From Psychrobacter ciconiae (GTDB lineage: Bacteria; Pseudomonadota; Gammaproteobacteria; Pseudomonadales; Moraxellaceae), in NCBI RefSeq assembly GCF_904846055.1, contig NZ_CAJGYV010000001.1, positions 1,364,001 through 1,428,000 of the forward strand: 64,000 bases of DNA, written 5' to 3'. Of this stretch, positions 42,734 to 52,500 are shown piece after piece (the stretch's first letter is position 1; the number at the start of each line of letters is the position of its first letter). The notes beneath the pieces were generated by a model. It searched no databases and was not told where the DNA came from. It saw only the letters and a list, made by a program, of their open reading frames with translations. A program made the position numbers and the translations under genes.

Positions 42734-43660
42734 CTAGCCGAAGTGACCGCGCCGATAGTCGCTAAACGCTTGTTTTAGCTCATCGGCAGTGGTCATGACA
42801 AAAGGTCCATGAGCGGCAATCGGCTCACCAATGGGCTTTCCGCTTAATAATAAAATCCGCGCCCCTGATTTTGGTGCTTGAATACAAAGTCGACCAAACG
42901 TTTCGCGGTCTTTACTGCTCATTGGGGTTGCCGCCTCAAACTCAATCAGTTGTCCGGCGCTTGCTACCTCATCGTTGATCATCACCTGACCTTCTTGAAT
43001 GAGCAAAAGCAGCGTATGCTGATTGGCAACGCTCAACTGCGCCGTGCCTTTATCCGTCAGCTCGATATCCCAAACATTGATTGGGGTAAACGTCTTTGCC
43101 GCGCCCAACTGCTCATCAACTTGCCCAGCTATCAGCCCAAGCTGACCGATTTGCCGACCACTGCCCAAATCAAGGATGGGCAACGCAGGAATCTCAGCAC
43201 GTTTGATGGCTTGGTAGTTAGGGGCTGCGCCTTTATGGGCATTTGGCAAATTGACCCAAAGCTGAGCCATACTAAAAATGCCACCGGTTTTGCCAAATTC
43301 GGGCGCGTGGAACTCCTCATGAACGATGCCGCGACCGGCGGTCATCCACTGAACGTCGCCTGCGTAAATTGTCCCCGCCCCGCCTGAGGAGTCTTTGTGG
43401 CTGACCGCGCCATGATAGGCGACCGTCACTGTCTCAAAGCCTTTATGCGGGTGCTTGCCGATACCGTGCGGGGCGCTGTCAAAATTGGGATTGGGGGCAA
43501 ACTCGGTTGGCGTCCCAAAATCGAGCAATAAAAACGGATCGGTATGCTGATAATTAAATTCAGGGTCTTCTTGCAAATGATTGATGACCGTTTGTACCAA
43601 AAAGCCATCGCCAACCCAATGCTGCGGGCGGTCGCTGTGAATCTTTTTGATAGGGCGCAT
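42734..43660 (-). CDS. Pirin family protein
   Basis: The 308-residue bicupin has the pirin metal motif: HPHKGFETVTVAYHGAVSHKDSSGG, then the glutamate in GRGIVHEEFHA. The three His and one Glu that bind iron are present. Bacterial pirins of this type may have quercetinase activity or bind other proteins; the physiological role here is unknown. GAGG precedes the ATG by 5 bp. It is monocistronic, with a strong terminator. Confidence 0.94.
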   Translation of the reverse strand: MRPIKKIHSDRPQHWVGDGFLVQTVINHLQEDPEFNYQHTDPFLLLDFGTPTEFAPNPNFDSAPHGIGKHPHKGFETVTVAYHGAVSHKDSSGGAGTIYAGDVQWMTAGRGIVHEEFHAPEFGKTGGIFSMAQLWVNLPNAHKGAAPNYQAIKRAEIPALPILDLGSGRQIGQLGLIAGQVDEQLGAAKTFTPINVWDIELTDKGTAQLSVANQHTLLLLIQEGQVMINDEVASAGQLIEFEAATPMSSKDRETFGRLCIQAPKSGARILLLSGKPIGEPIAAHGPFVMTTADELKQAFSDYRRGHFG

Positions 43661-43866
43661 GAAAACCTCACTTAAATCATCAGCTTTAATATTATTTATA
43701 TTGTTAAAGTAAACTAATTATTTAAAATGTAATGTTAAATAAAAATTAACTTTTATTATAAAAGGCTTTAAGCTATTCAGCAAGGCACAAGCTGTGATTT
43801 ATGCGACTATTTTTACGGTAAGTTTTTGATAAGGTTTGCTTTTTGGTTGCTCTGTTTTTGGTTGCT

Positions 43867-45147
43867 CTATAATGCCTGAGCACAAGCAAAGCCACTTGCC
43901 CAAGCCCATTGAAAGTTATAGCCACCCAAATGACCGGTCACATCAAGAACCTCACCGATAAAATACAGGTTCGGCTGCAATCGGCTTTCCATGGTTTTTG
44001 AGGAGACCTCATCGGTATTGACGCCGCCGCGCGTGACCTCAGCGGTGCGGTAGCCTTCTGTTCCCGACGGTTTGAGCTGCCAAGCGTTAAATAGCGCGCC
44101 GATTTGAATGAGGCGATCATCTTTAATATTGGCAATTTCCGTGTCTTTGATATCTTGCCAAAACTGCTCTTGAAACGCCAAAATAAGCTTTTTTGGCAAC
44201 TTGGTGTCGCCTAAATCTTCAAACAAAACCGTTCGCAGTCGCAGTTTGGGATTTGCCGCTTTTTTTGCTAGTAGTCGCGGCGTTACATCCACTTCTGGCG
44301 CTAAATTGATGGTAATGGTTTCGCCAATGTGCCAATAATTGGACAGTTGCAGCATTGCAGGTCCCGACAGTCCACGATGGGTGAATAACAGCGGCAATTT
44401 AAAGAAGATTTTAGAATTACTGGCGATCACAGGCAGGCTAATTCCTGATAAGCTGCTGATAAGCTCGCCTGTTTTGTCGGTAAAGGTAAACGGCACAAGC
44501 CCTGCCGAGGTTGGCAAAATCGTGTGCCCAAACTGAGCTGCCGCCTCAAAGCCAAAGCCGGTTGCGCCCATCGTTGGGATAGACAGCCCGCCGGTGGCAA
44601 TCACCAGCGATTTGCAGCGATAAGTTTGCGCTATAGTTTGGTCGTGGTTTTTTTTATTTACTTTTTGGGTGGTAAGCTTAAATTGGCAATAGGTCTCACT
44701 TTTTTGGGAAGAATTGAGGGCGCTAATTTGGGTGATTTGGGTATTGAGTTGAACGATGGCGCCGGCGTTTTGGCACTCGTTTAGGAGCATGGTGACGATG
44801 TCTTTTGCTGAGTCATCACAAAACAGCTGACCATGCTCGCGCTCGTGGTAGGGGATGCCGTGAGCGTCAACCCGAGCGATAAACTCCCAACTTGGATAGC
44901 GACCTAGCGCCGATTTACAAAAATGCGGGTTAGCCCCGATAAAATGCTCAGGCTCAACAAAATAGTTGGTAAAGTTGCAGCGACCACCACCGGACATGAG
45001 GATTTTTTTACCGGCTTTGTTGGCATGATCCAGTACCACAACGCGCCGACCTTTTTGGGCCGCGTGAAAGGCGCAATATAGCCCTGATGCGCCGGCGCCG
45101 ATGATGATAACGTCAAAATCAAAGTCTGAGGTGTTGATGGCGGTCAT
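43867..45147 (-). CDS. HI0933-like FAD-dependent oxidoreductase (YhiN/BaiN family)
   Basis: The 426-residue flavoprotein has the FAD motif VIIIGAGASGLYCAFHAAQKG, then LMSGGGRCNFTN, and the C-terminal signature VTRGGVNTDEVSSKTMESRLQPNLYFIGEVLDVTGHLGGYNFQWAWASG of the HI0933 family. Its reaction is unknown; a few relatives reduce steroids. The ATG at 45147 follows GAGAG and removes four residues of the longest frame. It is divergent from acs. Confidence 0.93.
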   Translation of the reverse strand: MTAINTSDFDFDVIIIGAGASGLYCAFHAAQKGRRVVVLDHANKAGKKILMSGGGRCNFTNYFVEPEHFIGANPHFCKSALGRYPSWEFIARVDAHGIPYHEREHGQLFCDDSAKDIVTMLLNECQNAGAIVQLNTQITQISALNSSQKSETYCQFKLTTQKVNKKNHDQTIAQTYRCKSLVIATGGLSIPTMGATGFGFEAAAQFGHTILPTSAGLVPFTFTDKTGELISSLSGISLPVIASNSKIFFKLPLLFTHRGLSGPAMLQLSNYWHIGETITINLAPEVDVTPRLLAKKAANPKLRLRTVLFEDLGDTKLPKKLILAFQEQFWQDIKDTEIANIKDDRLIQIGALFNAWQLKPSGTEGYRTAEVTRGGVNTDEVSSKTMESRLQPNLYFIGEVLDVTGHLGGYNFQWAWASGFACAQAL

Positions 45148-45391
45148 AACTGCTCTCAATTTTTTTAATCAATTGATCATTATAAAAGATTGCCAATCGC
45201 TGCGGGAACTAAAAGTTGAGGGGCGCGCTTAAAGCCGTTTTTATATTGATTAATTGGCGCAGCTTTGTTTGCTATAAGACTTGATATTTTTGGATTTTAA
45301 AAGTTTGTGTCTTGCATCAAAGCCGCTTATTTGTCAAACTGATTCACGGATAAGCATAAAAAAACGTCAATAACAATTAAGGATGATGACC

Positions 45392-47359
45392 ATGACGCAA
45401 AAAGTTTTCCCCATTCCTGAGCCATTTTTGCAAGCAGCAAACACCAGAGCTGAGCAGTACGCCCAAGACTACGCGCGCTCGATTGCCTCAAGTGAGGATC
45501 GTGATGCCTTTTGGCAGGAGCGCTCAAAGCTGATTGATTGGGTAAAAGAGCCGACCATTATCAGCAACGTCAACTATGATTTGGACGATTTTCGCATCAA
45601 GTGGTTTGAAGATGGCAAATTAAATATTTCGGTAAACTGCCTTGACCGCCATGTCAAAACCCAACCTTATAAACCTGCCATCATTTGGGAGGGCGACCAC
45701 CCGTCACTTCATAAAATCATTTCCTTTAAAGAGCTGCATAGCGATGTTTGCCGCTTAGGAAATGCCATGCGCAAGCTTGGGGTCAAAAAAGGCGACAGAG
45801 TGACGCTATATATGCCGATGATTCCAGAAGCTATGGTGGCAATGCTGGCTTGCGCGCGCATCGGGGCGATTCATTCGGTGGTGTTTGGTGGCTTTTCAGC
45901 CGAAAGCCTTGGCAGCCGGATTATTGACAGTCAGGCGAAGCTTGTGATTACCGCCGATGAGGGGCTTCGCGGCGGCAAGCGAACGCCGCTGAAAGTCAAT
46001 GTCGACCGCGCCCTTGATATGGATGGCACGGACAGCGTCGAAAAAGTGGTCGTGGTTCATCGAACCGGAACGGCTGTACCGATGAGTGGTCGGCGCGATG
46101 TTTGGTATCATAGTTTAGTTGAAGCCGAAAGCGAGTGGTGCGAGCCTGAGATTATGGACGCTGAAGACCCGTTGTTTTTACTTTACACGTCAGGGTCAAC
46201 GGGCAAGCCAAAAGGTGTGCTGCACACCACAGGCGGCTATATCACTTATGCGCTGTCGACCTTTCGCGATGTGTTTGATATTAAAGACGATGATGTCTTT
46301 TGGTGTACCGCCGATGTGGGCTGGGTGACAGGACATACGTATGCCACCTACGCGCCGCTTGCTAATGGCACCACCACGGTGATGTTTGAAGGTGTGCCAC
46401 AGTTTCCAACGTGGTCGCGCGTGGGGCATATTATTGACAAACACGCCATCAGCGTACTTTATACCGCGCCGACCGCCATTCGGGCGATGATGAAAGAAGG
46501 CGATGCCTTTGTCCGCGAGTCCAAGCGCTCAAGCTTACGACTGCTAGGAACGGTTGGCGAGCCCATCAACCCTGAAGCTTGGGACTGGTACTATCACGTG
46601 GTCGGCGGCGGTCGCTGTCCGATCGTTGATACGTGGTGGCAAACAGAAACCGGCGGGATTTTAATGGCGCCGATTCCGGGGGCAACAGGCTTAAAACCAG
46701 GGGCGGCAATGAACCCTTTATATGGTATCGAACCTGAAATCGTCGATACCGACAACGCCATCCTTGAAGGTCCTGCTGCCGGAAACCTTATCATTGGCAA
46801 TGGCTGGCCGGGGCAAATGCGAACCATTTATAACGACCATCAGCGCTTTATGAAAACTTACTTTAGCACGTATCCGGGTTATTATTTCACCGGCGATGGC
46901 GCTCAGCGCGATGAAGATGGTCATTACTGGATTACCGGTCGCGTTGATGATGTATTAAACGTCTCAGGTCACAGACTTGGCACAGCAGAGATTGAAAGCG
47001 CCATCGTTGCCCATCCGGCAACGGCAGAAGCCGCCGTCGTTGGTATGCCGCATGACATTCGCGGTGAAGGCGTCTGCGCGTTTGTGATTTTGAGGGCAGG
47101 CGAGGAGCCCTCGGAGCACTTAAAAGCGGCGCTTAATCGGCACGTTCGTGCAGAAATCGGTCCTATTGCTAACCTTGATGCCATTTACATCGTCGATGCG
47201 TTGCCAAAAACCCGCTCTGGCAAAATCATGCGCCGGATTTTGCGCAACCTTGCCGCCGGTCAATTTGTCGGTCTTGGCGATTTGTCCACCCTTGCCGACA
47301 GTACGGTAATCAATACCTTGATTGACGCGGTAAAAGCAGAACGCAAAGCCAACCGCTAA
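45392..47359 (+). CDS. acs: Acetyl-CoA synthetase (AMP-forming)
   Basis: Acs activates acetate to acetyl-CoA in two ATP-dependent steps. The 655-residue protein has the Acs N-terminal domain, WEGDHPS, the ATP loop [71 protein letters not shown], and the regulated lysine in [11 protein letters not shown], which is acetylated by Pat-type enzymes. The ATG at 45392 was preferred to 45383 because AAGGA lies 8 bp upstream. A terminator follows. Confidence 0.97.
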   Translation: MTQKVFPIPEPFLQAANTRAEQYAQDYARSIASSEDRDAFWQERSKLIDWVKEPTIISNVNYDLDDFRIKWFEDGKLNISVNCLDRHVKTQPYKPAIIWEGDHPSLHKIISFKELHSDVCRLGNAMRKLGVKKGDRVTLYMPMIPEAMVAMLACARIGAIHSVVFGGFSAESLGSRIIDSQAKLVITADEGLRGGKRTPLKVNVDRALDMDGTDSVEKVVVVHRTGTAVPMSGRRDVWYHSLVEAESEWCEPEIMDAEDPLFLLYTSGSTGKPKGVLHTTGGYITYALSTFRDVFDIKDDDVFWCTADVGWVTGHTYATYAPLANGTTTVMFEGVPQFPTWSRVGHIIDKHAISVLYTAPTAIRAMMKEGDAFVRESKRSSLRLLGTVGEPINPEAWDWYYHVVGGGRCPIVDTWWQTETGGILMAPIPGATGLKPGAAMNPLYGIEPEIVDTDNAILEGPAAGNLIIGNGWPGQMRTIYNDHQRFMKTYFSTYPGYYFTGDGAQRDEDGHYWITGRVDDVLNVSGHRLGTAEIESAIVAHPATAEAAVVGMPHDIRGEGVCAFVILRAGEEPSEHLKAALNRHVRAEIGPIANLDAIYIVDALPKTRSGKIMRRILRNLAAGQFVGLGDLSTLADSTVINTLIDAVKAERKANR

Positions 47360-47373
47360 TAAAAAACGTCATC

Positions 47374-47407
47374 AAAAAAGCGCTACTGATAAAGTGGCGC
47401 TTTTTTA
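47374..47407 (+). terminator. Terminator of acs
   Basis: AAAAAAGCGC-TAC/GTG-GCGCTTTTTT forms a stem of at least 10 bp with a 7-nt loop and T-run. Confidence 0.88.
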
Positions 47408-47477
47408 TTTTATAATCCATTTAACGAGTGCTGATAACGCGAATTGTGCAAACGGGCAGGCAAATTAAGTCTTTGAT

Positions 47478-47567
47478 AAAAAAAGCCCACAGAGGAGGAG
47501 CTGTGGGCTGAGGAAAAACGGCTTTCGTTGTTTTTATTAATTTGGGTTATAAAATGGGCTTTAAAAC
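47478..47567 (-). ncRNA. Candidate minus-strand sRNA with an anti-Shine-Dalgarno loop
   Basis: On the minus strand a perfect 9-bp stem AGCCCACAG/CTGTGGGCT with loop CTCCTCCT is followed by seven T (47478-47484): a textbook intrinsic terminator. No minus-strand gene lies upstream (pgsA is on the plus strand), so it would end an RNA of its own. About 90 nt upstream, TTGTAC (47597-47602) and GATATT (47574-47579) with 17-bp spacing could be its promoter. The loop is complementary to Shine-Dalgarno sequence, a feature of several mRNA-binding sRNAs. Inferred only. Confidence 0.5.
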
Positions 47568-47808
47568 GCCTCTAATATCTGCTTACAATTATCAGTGTAC
47601 AACTGTTCTTGATTTAAGAATAGCTAAATTCACGACCAATTACTAGCGTATTTACAACTACTTACGATTAAATTCTCATTCGTCTTTTCACTTTCAATCT
47701 AAACGCTTGAGTGCTTGAATATGGCGCAATCTTCTTAAGGTTGGCATGACGTTAGCTTATAAAAGTGCTAAGCTACAAACATTCGCCATTTTCACAACTG
47801 GGTTTGCC

Positions 47809-48477
47809 ATGACCGAAAGCTCGCCCTTGCCTGAGGCCGCTCAGCAAGACTCAAGTATTTTTAATTTGCCAAATAATCTGACCATCGCGCGGATCATGAT
47901 GATTCCGCTGTTTGTTGCCATTGCCTATTGGCCGCCGGCGCTTGGGATTAACGTCCCTGCCATTTCGGACAACGTCATTGCAAGCGTTGGCATGAGCGAG
48001 TTTAGCGACAGCTTACTGCGCCATTTGCTCTTGACCGGCGTGTTTATTTTAGCAGCGATTACCGATTGGCTCGATGGCTATTTTGCGCGAAAGCTCAATG
48101 TCAGCTCTGCCTTTGGGCGCTTTTTAGACCCTGTTGCTGACAAATTGATGGTGGCCGCTGCGCTGATTATCTTGGTTCAATGGCACTCAAACATCATTAT
48201 GGCGATTGCAGCGATTGTGATAATCTCGCGTGAGATTGCGGTGTCGGCGCTTCGTGAGTGGATGGCAGAGCTTGGCGCTCGCACCAGCGTTGCCGTGTCT
48301 TATGTTGGCAAACTCAAAACCACTTTTCAGATGATTGCCATCACCGTCCTGCTGCTCAATTGGGAGTCGCTTGAACTCATTGGTTATGGTTTGATGGTTG
48401 CAGCGGTGGTGCTCACGCTTTGGTCGATGTTTATTTATTTAAAAGCCGCTTGGCCGTATTTGAAGCAAAGCGGTTAG
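47809..48477 (+). CDS. pgsA: CDP-diacylglycerol-glycerol-3-phosphate 3-phosphatidyltransferase
   Basis: PgsA makes phosphatidylglycerol phosphate, the precursor of phosphatidylglycerol and cardiolipin. The 222-residue membrane protein has the CDP-alcohol phosphotransferase motif in ITDWLDGYFARKLNVSS-AFGRFLDPVADK with all conserved Asp, and NNLTIARIMMIPLFV at the N-terminus. The ATG at 47809 gives the normal N-terminus. The longer frame from 47746 has no family support. An insertion of about 30 residues (LGINVPAISDNVIAS) after the first helix is larger than in E. coli. Confidence 0.95.
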   Translation: MTESSPLPEAAQQDSSIFNLPNNLTIARIMMIPLFVAIAYWPPALGINVPAISDNVIASVGMSEFSDSLLRHLLLTGVFILAAITDWLDGYFARKLNVSSAFGRFLDPVADKLMVAAALIILVQWHSNIIMAIAAIVIISREIAVSALREWMAELGARTSVAVSYVGKLKTTFQMIAITVLLLNWESLELIGYGLMVAAVVLTLWSMFIYLKAAWPYLKQSG

Positions 48478-48491
48478 TAAAAGCCCACAAT

Positions 48492-48527
48492 AAAAAATGC
48501 CAGTAACTTCAATTACTGGCATTTTTT
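48492..48527. terminator. Terminator of pgsA
   Basis: AAAAAATGCCAGTAA/TTACTGGCATTTTTT forms a 15-bp perfect stem with T7. The A-run allows bidirectional use with the convergent PNPOx-like gene. The 180 bp after it are very AT-rich and hold no gene. Confidence 0.92.
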
Positions 48528-48710
48528 TGGCGATTGGATTTTTTGATTTCTTTTTTTATTATTTGTTTTTATTATTAAATCAGCTATTTGTTATAATTTT
48601 TTAAGCTTTATTAAGTTATTATTATTTTAAAATTTTATTTTTATTATTTTCAGTTTTTCAAAAGTTATTATTATGATCCAATCGCCAGATGGTGTTTTTA
48701 CAGTTTGAGT

Positions 48711-49232
48711 TTACAACTCAATTTTAAAAGTTTCGCCCATATCTTCAGCAGTTTTGCCATCTTGAACGGCAGCAGCGGTCATTTTGAACATATTAACCAT
48801 TGAATTACCGCTGATCCAGCACTCTGCACCGTGAGGGACTACTTTAATTAATTGCACTTTTTCATCTTCTTTGCCATGCTCAAAAAAGGCACTGTCCATT
48901 GGTGACCAAAGCTCATCAAGCTTGACTTTATCGTCAACCAGTTCAGCGCGGGCGCTTAATGACACGTAGTTTTTCTCATCTTTTGAGGCATAGGTAAGAC
49001 CCACGTGGGAGTTTTCTGCTAAGTCTTGAACAACCGGTGAGGTTTTATCGCCAATAAACCAAATCTCTTTTTTGTTGAGGTCAGTTTCGGTGGTGGTCAT
49101 TGGCCAAGCGTGAAGGTCGCCTTTTTTGTTGACGGCGCTCATCATGGCAAACTTAACGTCTTTAATAATGGCGTTGATTTTCTCAAGCTGTTTTTGGTCA
49201 TCTTGGTTGTTTTTCTTATCATCTTGACTCAT
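48711..49232 (-). CDS. Pyridoxamine 5'-phosphate oxidase-fold general stress protein
   Basis: The 173-residue protein resembles Bacillus general stress protein 26: an N-terminal charged stretch (SQDDKKNNQDDQKQ), then the split-barrel flavin-binding fold (FAMMSAVNKKGDLHAWPMTT, EIWFIGDKTSPVVQDLAENSHVGLTYAS, YVSLSARAELV). Such proteins bind FMN, FAD or F420-like cofactors; the substrate is unknown. The ATG at 49232 follows AAGGAG with 8-bp spacing. It converges on pgsA. Confidence 0.9.
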   Translation of the reverse strand: MSQDDKKNNQDDQKQLEKINAIIKDVKFAMMSAVNKKGDLHAWPMTTTETDLNKKEIWFIGDKTSPVVQDLAENSHVGLTYASKDEKNYVSLSARAELVDDKVKLDELWSPMDSAFFEHGKEDEKVQLIKVVPHGAECWISGNSMVNMFKMTAAAVQDGKTAEDMGETFKIEL

Positions 49233-49577
49233 TGCAGAACTCCTTGATGAAGTATTGTTGTTTTGATGGTAAAAGCTAATCAAGTTTAATGATTGCTAAG
49301 TTTAAAAGTATTTAAAAGTAAAGCTTGCAATCAAAGGTAGCTGTGAAGCTGAACTTAGAATACTTCGTTTTTGGCAAACTTTTATATAGGTTGCCAGTAA
49401 TGGGGTGTGAGCGTTTGTAAGGTTTAGCAGAGTTGCGTAACCGCGAATTTGAGGAAAAATTTGCCGAATTAGCGCAATAAATTGCCCTTTAGTCCTGATA
49501 ATTGCAAGGCTTCTTGGTATAATGCGCAAATCATTTACTTTGCATGGCACTGATGCCTTTGTTACGGATTACGCTTT
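49233..49577. other. Divergent intergenic region before purL
   Basis: The 345-bp region holds no supported gene. Promoter activity is expected in both directions. An extended -10 for purL (TGGTATAAT, 49515-49523) is visible. No PurR site was recognised. Confidence 0.6.
49515..49523 (+). promoter_or_regulatory. Extended -10 promoter of purL
   Basis: TG-G-TATAAT lies 54 bp upstream of the purL ATG; the -35 is not recognisable. Confidence 0.6.
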
Positions 49578-52500
49578 ATGATGATCATCGCCGGAAAGCC
49601 GTTTTTAACCGATTTTCAGACGCAGCAACTCCTCTCCGCATTTTCGCAAAAAACCAACCTTGAAATTTCCGCTATTACTTCGCAGCAAGTCTTTGTGTTA
49701 TCGCAATCCTTAAATGATGACGCTTATCAAAAGGCGCTCGATTTACTCGGCGTCACAAAGGGCATCGCGCTTGAAAATGCCGCAGCAAATGAGCTGCAAG
49801 TGGTGGTGTCGCCGCGATTTGGGACGATTTCCCCTTGGGCAAGTAAAGCGACCGATATTTTTAACAACTGTGATATCAATATTGAGCGCATTGAACGGGT
49901 GATTGTGTTCACGCTTGGCTTTAGCGGTGATGCTTTAGACAAATTGCCAAAAGCTGCTGAAGAGTTGCTGTTTGATAAAATGACCCAAAGCTTAGTTTAT
50001 GAGTTGGAGGCGGTCGATCAGTTGTTTGACGATGAAGCTCCTGTAAGCCTCAATCATATCGATGTGATGGGGCAAGGTCGCGCAGCCCTTGAGGCGGCAA
50101 ATAAAGAGTTTGGCTTTGCGTTATCCAATGATGATATTGATTATCTTATCAATGCTTATGTCAATGAGCTTTCGCGCAATCCAACCGACGTTGAATTAAT
50201 GATGTTTGCGCAAGCCAACTCGGAGCATTGCCGTCATAAGATTTTTAATGCCCAGTGGACGATTGATGGTGAAGTTCAGCCAAAATCCTTGTTCCAAATG
50301 ATTAAAAATACCCATCAAAAAAACCCTGAAGGCATTTTGTCGGCGTATAAAGACAATGCGGCGGTGATGGCAGGAAGCGAGGGCTTGCGTTTTTATCCGG
50401 TGCCAAACGATGCAATGGACGCAAACTCCGAGCATCCTTACGGCTTTCATCAAGAAAATATCGATATTTTGATGAAGGTTGAAACGCACAACCACCCAAC
50501 GGCAATTGCGCCGTATGCCGGAGCAGCAACGGGCGCCGGCGGTGAAATCCGTGATGAAGGCGCAACCGGTCGCGGCGGCAAGCCAAAAGCAGGGTTGACC
50601 GGCTTTCATGTGTCGCATTTGCACATTCCAGAGTTGCCCGAGAAATGGGAACAATCCGGCAAAGTCTCCACCCAAGATTACGGCACGCCGGAGCGCATGG
50701 CAACCAGTCTTGAAATCATGACAGAAGCGCCTTTAGGTTCGGCAAACTTTTCTAATGAATTTGGTCGCCCGAACCTTTGCGGTTATTTCCGCAGCTTTCA
50801 GCTCGATACGTCAGAAAATCAAGACGGCTCTCAGATGCGCGGCTATCATAAGCCCATCATGCTTGCCGGTGGTTATGGCAACATTAAGCGCAATTTGATT
50901 GAAAAAAATAGCATTTCTGAGGGTGATTTGCTCATCGTTCTTGGTGGTCCTGCGATGCAAATCGGCTTGGGCGGCGGCGCTGCAAGCTCGGTCGATAGCG
51001 GTGATTTGGACGAAGGTCTTGATTTTGCGTCAGTTCAGCGCGATAACGCCGAGATGGAGCGCCGCTGCCAAGAGGTGATTGACCGCTGTTGGGCGCTTGC
51101 TGGAAACGATATTGAGGCGAGCAATAACAGTAAAGATGGCAACCCGATTGTGTCCATCCACGATGTTGGCGCAGGCGGTTTGTCAAATGCCATGCCAGAG
51201 CTGGTCAACGACCACGAAATGGGCGCGCATTTAAACTTGCGCCAAGTGCCTTCGCTTGAGGCGGGCATGTCACCAATGGCAATTTGGTCAAACGAAGCCC
51301 AAGAGCGCTATGTTCTTGCCATTCGTCCTGAAAGCCAAGAACAGTTTGACGCGATTTGCGCCCGTGAGCGCTGCCCTTATGCGATTTTAGGAACAGCAAC
51401 GAGCATCCGCCAATTAAAAGTCGATGATGACTTGTTGAGCGAGCAGCCGGTAGATATGCCCATGCAAGTGCTGCTTGGGGGCACGCCAAAAATGCAGCGC
51501 AGCTTTGAGCGCGTAGAAACAACGCTTCCGGCGCTTAATTTGGGCAATGTTGATCTCTCTGAGTCAGTATTTGATGTGTTGCGTCACCCAACCGTCGCCA
51601 GCAAATCCTTTTTAATCAGCATTGGCGACCGCTCAATTACCGGAATGATCGTCCGTGACCAGTACGTTGGTCGCTACCAAGTTCCGGTTGCCGATTGCGC
51701 GGTGACGGCGTCAGGACTGATCGCTCTTGATGGCAAGCCCATGAGCGGTGAGGCGATGAGCATTGGCGAGCGTACCCCTGTGGCGCTGATTAACCCAAAA
51801 GCCTCAGCACGCCTTGCCGTTGGTGAAGCAATTACCAACATTGCGGGTGCAAGTATTGCTAAATTGTCCGACATCACCATGTCTGCCAACTGGATGGCAG
51901 CTTGCGGCGAAGACGTTGAGGACGCCGCGCTCTTTGACGCCGTTCATGCGATTGGCGAGGAGCTTTGTCCCGCGCTTGGCATTGCCATTCCGGTAGGTAA
52001 AGACTCGCTATCGATGCGTGCTAACTGGACGGATGAGGACGATCAAGACAAATCGGTCGTATCCCCTATGAGTCTTGTTATCACTGCCTTTGCGCCAGTG
52101 ACCAATGTCGAAAAAACATTAACCCCTGAGCTTGTAAAAACCGACAGCGCCTTTTATCGCCTTGATTTGTCCAAAGGTCAATTCCGCCTTGGCGGCTCAA
52201 TTTTGGCGCAAACGCAAAGCCAACTTGGCAATGACTGCCCAGATTTGGACGACAGCGCTGATTTAGTTCATTTCTTTAACTTTATCCAAGCGGCAAATCA
52301 GCAAAATATTATCAGCGCTTATCATGATATCGGTGATGGCGGGATGCTGGCAAGCGTGGCTGAGATGCAATTTACCAGTCGCCTTGGCATTAAGCTTGCG
52401 TTAACCGATGACAATTTACTCGGTCAACTGTTTAGCGAAGAGCTTGGCGCGGTCATTCAAGTATTGCCTGAAAACGTTAATGCTTTAATGGAGTTGGCAG

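Noticed and set aside
50196..51522. Long minus-strand open frames inside purL
   Set aside because: They are shadows of a strongly conserved coding region, favoured by its codon pattern.
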